Assembly: GCA_029339195.1 (NCBI GenBank)
Contig: JAPTJF010000554.1
Span: forward strand, 1 to 37,460
From: Micractinium sp. NFX-FRZ
Lineage: Eukaryota > Chlorophyta > Trebouxiophyceae > Chlorellales > Chlorellaceae
Direction of reading: 5' to 3'
Length of the DNA stretch: 37,460 nt
Below are positions 30,985 to 37,460 of this stretch, piece by piece (the first letter of the stretch is position 1; each line of letters begins with the position of its first letter). The notes under the pieces were generated by a model. It was given only the letters and a program-made list of their open reading frames with translations. It ran no database searches and was not told the origin of the DNA. The position numbers were made by a program, and so were the translations under genes.

Positions 30985-33900
30985 TCAGACGGCAGAGATG
31001 GGGCGGTCCGCCGCCAGAGGCTCGTACTCGTAGGCGGGGGGTGCGTGGCCGGAGGCGCTGCAGCCGGGCGGGCAGGCACGCCGGGGATGAGAGTGAGAGT
31101 GAGAAGGGTGGGAGCGGGGCATGGGGCAGGAGGCCTAGGCTGGGGAGTGAATGGGCAATCCTGCACTCTACAGTCCCCCGCAGTGCCCTGCTGTGCACGC
31201 TGTGCATGCCCATCCCGCTGGGCGCCTCGCTCACCTCAGCCCCACAATTGCGGCGATGAGCACCAGCAGCCAGTGCACAAAGAGGAAGGGGAGCATCCAG
31301 CGGTGCTGCTGGGGATTGGGTGAACGGCAGGCGGGGCGGCGGGGTGGGTATGTAATGTCTCGGCTGCTACCGTTGTGACCACGCTCGCTGCCAGTGGTGC
31401 TGCCAGCGCTGTTGCCAGCCAGCCCACTGCCTACTGAACACCTGCCACCCAGGCCGCGCCTCCACCGGTTTGCTCCCCAGCCCACCCTCACCCTGTCGTG
31501 CCCCTTACTCGCCCCCAACCTGTAACCAGCATCAGGTAGCATTCCAGCTGGCCACCCCCACCCTCACCTCCACCCCCGACTCCACCAGGTGGCTCCCCAA
31601 CTCCAGGATGTGGAACAGGGAGGACACCAGCAGGCCGACGTTCAGGATCTGGGCGGGCGCGACAAGAAGGGGTGAAGAGGGGTGGTTAGGAGGTGAGGTA
31701 GACGTGCATGCCAGGGGGAGGGGTGATGGCAAGTGGGTTGTAGGAAGGTAGTGAGAGAGGTGGTGGCGACAGCCATTAGCTCACCAGCTGGTCCGCGTGC
31801 GCGACAACTTGGGCTTTCAGCTCAAGAGGGCAGGGAGCAATCCCTCAGGAGTGGCGGGGCTGGCTGCTAGTAGCCTTGTGTGCTGCCCTCCTCCCCGCAA
31901 CCCGCCCACCCACCTTTGGGATTGTCTGTGCGAGGCGGCCAAGCAGGGAGCGCTCCTGCGGTGATCAAGTTGGAGTGGTAGACCGGCGCAGGGACGTGCT
32001 GTCAGAGAGGGGCACTTGCCCGAGAGCATCAGGTGTGTGTGCGCCCCGCTCTCCTCTGCCAATGTTCTGCGAGACAAGTGCGGCTGCCGCACAGCGGCAG
32101 AATGCCCAATGATTCCTGTCGCCCTGCCGCCATGCCTGCCAGCCCCCTTGGCCCACACCTGCAGGGTGTAGGTGATGGCTGGGAAGAGGAAGAGCAGGGC
32201 GGCGCCGATCCACTGCCACAGGAAGGCGGCGGGCTTGCCGGTGTGGTAGCCAAAGGTCCACTTGAGGGTGAGCCTGCACACACAGGCAGGGAGGACGGGG
32301 AGGCAGGGGAGGCAGGGGAGGGAGGGCAGCAGGTGGGTGAGCCCTGGGAGAAACGGGTGTACTGTAGTAGGTGCAGGAGCAGCAGCGGAGATGCAGCCAG
32401 GGTGCACGGCACGGCTGGCAGGCAGCAGCTGCAAGGGAGGGTGCCACCGACTTGACTGAGCCTCCCGCTCACTTGGGCAGGATGATGTATGCGAGGCCGG
32501 CCAGGGTGAACAGGATGGTGAGCAGGGCGTAGAGGAACACCGAGACTGGGGGGCGGGGGAGGTGCGTGAGGGGCGGAGGGGAGAGGGGTGGACCTGGTGG
32601 GACAGCCTGTGCTGTGCGTTAAGCATGGGGATGGGCATGGGATGGCAGGGCAGGGCAGGGCAGGGCAGGGCAGGGCGCAGCGGCAGCCTGCTCCACGCAG
32701 CTGGGTTGCATGGCTGGTATCAGGGCCGCGCCCCCAACCGTTCCGCAACCTGCTTCCCGTGACGGCAGCGGGGCTGGCGGGGCGGCTCACGTGTGATGCG
32801 GCGCGGCGTGAAGATGTTGCTGAAGCAGGTGCTGATTGCCTGCAGAGGGGCCCCCGGTGCGGTGCGCAGCAGCAGGGGTGGTTGGTGTCAGCAAGAGGGG
32901 CCGGGCAGGCGGCGCTCGTGCGCACGCCACCCCACCACCCCACCCTGCCTGGCTCTTGCTCCAATTTCACTGCTCCACATACTGCACCCACACTGCAGCC
33001 TGCCCCGCGGATGAACCTTGACACACCTCGCCGTTGAACAGGAAGCCGCCGCTCAGCCCCAGGTGCGCGCCAGGCAGCGCCAGAGTGGGTGCCATGACAG
33101 CGGCGCCTGCGGGCAGGCAAACAAGGGCCGGGAGGGCCAGGTCGGCAGAGTGTGTGTGTGTGTGGGTGGATGGCACCTGTGGCGAAATGCTGTGCTGAGA
33201 CCACAGCATGCTGGGCTGGCGTGCCCCCTGATTTCTGTCATAAAGCCGGACACTAACCCCCCAGCACTCTTATTCATCAGCCCTCCCACCCAACCCCTGC
33301 CTCCCGGCACTGCCTGCCCACCCCCCTTGCCACCCGCGCACCCACCGATGAGCAGGCCCCACACGGTGAGCGTCTTGGCAAACAGGAGGTGGATGAGGTG
33401 CAGGATGACGGCCACCAGGGCAAACCACAGCAGGCCGTGCTGCGTGGGAGGGGAGGGGGAAGGGAAGGGTTGGAGGGCGGCGAGGGGGCGAGAGATTGGC
33501 AGGGGTGTAGGTAGCACAGTGGAGCTGGCTGGCTGGCTGGGTCCCACAGGTCGCGCAGCCAGTGGCGACTGCTGAGCCGTCAATGCCGTCATGTTCACCC
33601 ATTGTACCACCCCGACCCCTACCCTCCCGCCCCCCACCCACCTGCAGGCGCTGTATGGCTGGGTCGTTGAGCAGGCGGCGGTCGGCGCCGATCTGCGGCG
33701 GGGGAGGATCAGTTGTGTGGATGTCAGGAGGCAGGCAACCACACGCGCCGTGGTGGGATCAAGGCGTGCACAGACCTAAGCGTCAATTTGCTGCGCCATG
33801 GTGGGGCGGGCCACCGGTCAACCCAGGCCTGCCCCATCAGCATGCCCTGCAGCTGTCAAGAGACCACAGGCCCAGCCTCCCTCCCCATCGACAACCCATG

Positions 33901-35167
33901 CCGCACCCAGCTGCCTACCGCCTGCCCCACCTTGAGTGCGTAGCAGGTGATGGCCCCTGTCAGCAGGCAGGCCCCCAGGATGCGCCACAGCTCCTCAAAC
34001 AGCACGTCTGGGGGGGTGGGTGGGGGCACATGGGGGTCGCAGAAGTGTGGGCGGGTGTACGGGTGTGGGAGTGACATGCCCAGCGGCAAGGTTGACTGTG
34101 AATGTCGAGGGTGAGGAGCGGGCGGAGCGGCCGGGTAGCCGGTAGCGTTTACACACACACCCAAAGCCCCTCCCTCCCTCGTGAGCGCCGGTGCCACCCA
34201 CCAATGTCCTCGTGGTGGTGCGGCAGGTGCATGTTGCGGAAGAACAGCTCCGTCAGCTGCGCAGGCGGTGGGGGTGGGTGGGTGGGTGTGGGTGCAAACG
34301 TTGACAGACCGAATGTGTGCGTGGCTCCACGGTCCAGCCCTGCTGACTGCCGCAGCGCACCCGTCTCTATCCAAGCAGATACTGCCCCTCCGGGCATTGC
34401 ATCCTCATGATGCGCACCCCACCTTGTAGGGCGCGATGAGCATGGCCAGTGCCGCCGCCAGCTGCAGCACGCCCAGCAGGGAGTACATGGTGGAGGCGCC
34501 TGGCAGCGGGGGGGCAGGGGGGGGGGGCAGAAGGGCGCGACGGAAGTGCGGCTGAAGCTGGTGGCAGGGTGGGCGAGGGGGGCATGCGTGTGTTGGAGTG
34601 GGAGGGCCGGTCACCTGTCGTGGTCAGCTGCACAGAGCAAGCCGCCCCAAACTGCATGCTGGCAGCCCAGCGAGGCCGCGTGTGCGCTTGATGGCCCTAC
34701 CGCCCCGCTGGCCGCACCGGCCCTACCGCTAAACAACCAGTACCCGGCTGCCCTTCCACCCCTTGGACCACGGCTGGCACCTGGGATGTGCAGTCCCGCC
34801 ATGAGGGTGCGCCCCTCGTACGCCTCCCGCTCCTCGCCGGGGGCGGAGACGGGCGGGGGCATGGAGTAGCGCTCCGAGGCGGCGGGGTAGGTCACTGCCG
34901 GGGCTGGAGCAGCGGCAGGGGGTGTGGAGTGAGGAGGACCGGTGAATTCACTGGCGAGTAAGTAATAAGGAGGCAAGGTGGGTGTAGCTACAACCGCAGG
35001 CACAGCTAGTGGCGCAAAGCAGATGTTGCAGACGGGTCCGCAGGGCGGCCACACACACAACGCCGCGCCTTCCAGAGCAGCTGCTTGCCTGCCGCCGGCT
35101 CGCCCACGGCGCCCATGGTGCCTGGGCGCGGCGGTGCGGGCACCGTGGGCTCCGCAGGGGTGGCCAT
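30985..35167 (-). CDS. Multi-pass membrane protein of unknown function
   Basis: Sixteen exons join in phase to 389 residues: 35089-35167, 34781-34894, 34423-34499, 34202-34256, 33931-34007, 33642-33692, 33346-33439, 33027-33106, 32791-32839, 32473-32545, 32159-32273, 31914-31955, 31785-31820, 31568-31648, 31235-31308, 30985-31057. About 65 soluble Pro/Ala/Glu-rich residues precede roughly eight hydrophobic helices near 67-87, 115-133, 154-172, 174-192, 227-249, 265-287, 315-331 and 345-365. Between helices 1 and 2 is a His-rich loop (residues 100-107, HLPHHHED) that could bind metal. The end reads YEYEPLAADRPISAV, with tyrosines that could act in sorting. Exons of 36 and 42 bases (LKAQVVAHADQL and ERSLLGRLAQTIPK) are the least certain, but both keep the phase. 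The first intron fits a GC donor (CAG|GCAAGC); a GT donor 34 bases on (GTGTGTGTGG) also keeps the frame. I do not recognise the family. Confidence 0.75.
32646..32675. repeat. Six copies of CAGGG
   Basis: A perfect pentamer array inside the intron between the exons at 32791-32839 and 32473-32545 of the membrane protein gene; it is likely to vary in length between strains. Confidence 0.9.
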
Positions 35168-35799
35168 GGCTGCTGGGAGCGAGGTCGAAGTTTTCAACCG
35201 CTGCTGAGGGGTTCCAAGGGCGAGCCGTGTAAGAGTGCCGGGACAGCGGCGGGTGCTGCCAGCAGGCCTCGGACCTGGCTGAGCGGTTCAAGATGAAGTG
35301 CACGGGACCAGGGCACGGCAATCGGGCGGAGTGATTGGTCGGTGACCAGGCGAGGCAGGCGGGTGACTGGGCGGCGTGCGCGCTGCGCAGAGAAGTGCAC
35401 GAGGCACCCAGAGTGGGGCACAGAGGAGTGCGGCTCTGGAGGCAGTGTGACTGGATACGGAGCCAATCAAGGCTGGTCTGAGAGGGACGCCACCAGAGAA
35501 GACAGGAGCAGGCAGGAAGTAGGAAGGCACTGTGCGAGTGCAGCGGGGCGGCGAGCCTACCTGTGCAATCTGCGAGGCTGCACTGCCTGCGGTCCCGACG
35601 GAGCTGAACAACACACGCCCCTCCTACTCTCCTGCTATTCTGTGACCACACGGGACAGATAATAACATTTTTTGCAAGGGTGTGTGGGATTCAACGCCAC
35701 GAGGCGCACGGAGCAGGGCAGAGCAAGCGGTCGGAGCAAGCCAAGTGCACGCTGGCAGAGTATGTTTTGACAGGTTGTGCAGCTTGCCCCGGTGCTGTC
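35168..35799. other. Gap: membrane protein promoter and OCRE gene 3' end
   Basis: Both flanking genes are on the - strand. The region must hold the 3' UTR of the OCRE protein and the promoter of the membrane protein. A short AT-richer patch lies near 35655-35680 (AATAACATTTTTTGC). I see no TGTAA on the - strand and no gene. Confidence 0.45.
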
Positions 35800-37326
35800 T
35801 CACTGCTGATGTCCCTGCTGCCGCCGGGACGCCGCCCAGCTGCTTTCATAAATGCGGCCATGCACCACACCAGCGCCCGTGGCGCCAGCCTGCTGCTGCT
35901 GGTCCCCTGGAGCTGCCCCTGCCCCTGCTGCGGCTGCCCCTCCTGCCGCTGCCTGCTGCTGCGCCCCTGCTGCCGCCGCCTGCCTGGCCGCCTTGCGCTT
36001 GCGCTTTGCCTCCTCCGCCTCCGCCTGCTTGCGCAGCAGCTGCACCTTCTCTTCAGCTGCCCGGGCTGCCTCCATCAGCCCCTGGTGGTCCAGCTGCGCC
36101 GAGGCACCAATCACGGCGCCACGCTTGGGGCGCTGTGGTCGCGCCGCCGCTGCTGCCTGCTGCGCCTGCGCCTCCAAAGTGAGATGCTGCTGGTGGTGGT
36201 ACTGCTGGCGGTGGTGGGGGTGGGCATAGGGCCCCTGCTGCGCAGCTTGCTGCCGGCCGCTGTGCAGCTGTGCGGTGCTCATTGCCAGGGCGCTGTCGGC
36301 GGCGCTGCTGAAGCCAGGCGCTGCTGCTGCGGCTGCGGCGGCTGCGGCGGCTACCTCGTCGTGTGGCACAAACTGGCCAGAGGCAAAGTCGTAGGTGCCC
36401 CACTGGTTTAGGGTGGGGTGGCAGTACAGGCCTGCGGGCGGGCAGGGGTGTAGCAGGGGTGGGGGAGCGTGGGGGGTGGTGGCAGGAGGCGAGGGGAGCG
36501 TGCAGGCTGTGAGGGCAGCAGCTGGTGTGGTGTGTGGGCAGCCGTGCCTGCAGCTGAGGTGTGCTGCCACCCAGCCAAGCCTCATGGGGTGGGCACCCGT
36601 TGGCGCTGTCTGCACAGCGGCATCGCCAACGCCTGGCCAGCACAACCAGCAAGGCGAACCGTCACCCGCGGTTCCACCCACACAACCCAGTAGACTACCA
36701 CTGTTAATTCCATCAAGCAGTACCACCCACCCGTGTTTGCGTCGTAGTAATAGCCGCTGCCCGGGTCCCGCATGTACCCGCTGGAGGGGTCAAACACAAA
36801 GCCAGCCGCCTCGGCCGCCGCGCGCTGCTCGGCCAGCACCGAGACCACTGCCTGCTGCTGTGCATGCTGCGCTTGCTGTGGGTCTGGTTGCAGCTCGTCG
36901 GCGGCTGCCAGAGGGTCGTAGCCACCCTGCTCGCCCTGTGCCTGCACTGCCACCTGCTGCGCCTGATCGGGCGCTGGCGTCGGCGCCGGCGCCGGCGCAC
37001 CGCCCTCTGCCGTCTGCGCCCCCTCCTGCGCCGCCTGCTGCCGCTCCCAGGCAGCAAGGGGATCCTCCTCCTCCTCGCCCACCCCCGCTGCTGCCCCCGC
37101 CCCCTGCTCTCCGCCGCCCCCAAACTCCTTTGGCGCCCAGCCCGAGTAGGCCAGGGCCGCCTCTGCCGCCGCCTGCGGTGCCATCTGCTGCTGCTGGTGC
37201 TGGTAGTACGGGTGCGCCAGCTGGTCGGCAAACCGGTCGCGGGCGTAGCCCAGGCGCAGCGGCTGCTCCTGCCCATCCAGCTTGGCGCCCTGGCAGGCTG
37301 CCAGCGCCTTGCCCGCGTCCTCGATG
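35800..37326 (-). CDS. RRM/OCRE RNA-binding protein, C-terminal part (RBM5/RBM10/SUA type)
   Basis: Two exons are visible (36731-37326 and 35800-36431), joined in phase; the gene continues beyond the right edge. The first visible residues are the last helix and strand of an RRM (IEDAGKALAACQGAKLDG, then PLRLGYARDRF). A long Gln, Ala and Glu-rich linker follows. Then comes an OCRE domain with its aromatic octamer repeats (FVFDPSSGYMRDPGSGYYYD, split by the intron, then LYCHPTLNQWGTYD). The RRM plus OCRE order is that of RBM5, RBM10 and plant SUA, which act in spliceosome assembly and splice-site choice; OCRE binds Sm-protein tails. About 190 residues follow the OCRE, with polyAla, His/Gln-rich runs and a basic helix (QAEAEEAKRKRKAARQ). 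No zinc finger or G-patch is seen after the OCRE, although RBM5 and RBM10 have both, so this form is either shortened or only distantly related. Confidence 0.82.
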
Positions 37327-37413
37327 CTGCAGTATGATGGGATGGGACACGGTAGGGTGGGTGGGTGGGTGAGGAGAAGGTTTGTGGTGAGTGGGGGAGG
37401 GCAGGTGAATGGA

Positions 37414-37435
37414 GGGGGGGGGGGGGGGGGGGGGG
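37414..37435 (+). repeat. Run of 22 G at the window edge
   Basis: An uninterrupted G tract, with a second G-rich tract to 37460, lies in an intron of the OCRE gene (C-rich on the sense strand, near an acceptor). It may be real or a sequencing or assembly edge effect. Confidence 0.8.
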
Positions 37436-37460
37436 CGCCAGAGGGGGGGGGGGGGGCGGG

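Noticed and set aside
34029..35651. Long open frames on both strands around the membrane protein start
   Set aside because: They lack membrane or domain features and conflict with the phase-consistent chain of short exons.

Overview
The window looks like nuclear DNA of a green alga of the Chlorella type (Trebouxiophyceae). It is very GC-rich. Its genes are split into many short exons by GT-AG introns of about 80-400 bases, donors are usually GTGAGN, GTGGGN or GTGTGN, and acceptors are almost always CTGCAG. Several genes are followed by the green-algal poly(A) signal TGTAA. Products include a chloroplast LEA protein of the Chlorella hardening-induced type, a chlorophyllase and a plant-type UDP-rhamnose synthase. 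I found no bacterial operon, rRNA, tRNA, CRISPR array or recognisable transposon. All gene models were joined by hand from splice sites, requiring the reading phase to match at every junction.

Layout. 1-2400: no gene seen; it holds a perfect 26-base inverted repeat and a 15-base minisatellite. 2401-4262 (+): six-exon plastid LEA protein. 5195-12699 (-): 20-exon protein with an N-terminal NT-C2 domain and a long coiled coil. 13331-15983 (-): chlorophyllase, seven exons. 16231-17625 (-): NOL12/Rrp17-type nucleolar protein, three exons. 17941-20497 (-): NRS/ER (UER1), ten exons, divergent from 20690-21443 (+), a small plastid-type Cys protein. 22443-27625 (+): a protein of about 999 residues that I do not recognise, with a degenerate KH-like segment. 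28596-30248 (+): type I membrane protein resembling plant Ac45/VOA1-like V-ATPase accessory proteins. 30985-35167 (-): 16-exon multi-pass membrane protein of unknown function. 35800-37326 (-, runs off the window): C-terminal part of an RRM/OCRE RNA-binding protein of the RBM5/RBM10/SUA type.

The genes do not form a pathway; they are ordinary neighbours on a compact algal chromosome. The points worth a second look are: the unrecognised KH-like protein; three or four introns that fit GC-AG boundaries; two introns that carry a diverged copy of the start of the following exon, acceptor included; and the long GC-rich hairpin at 1823-1885.
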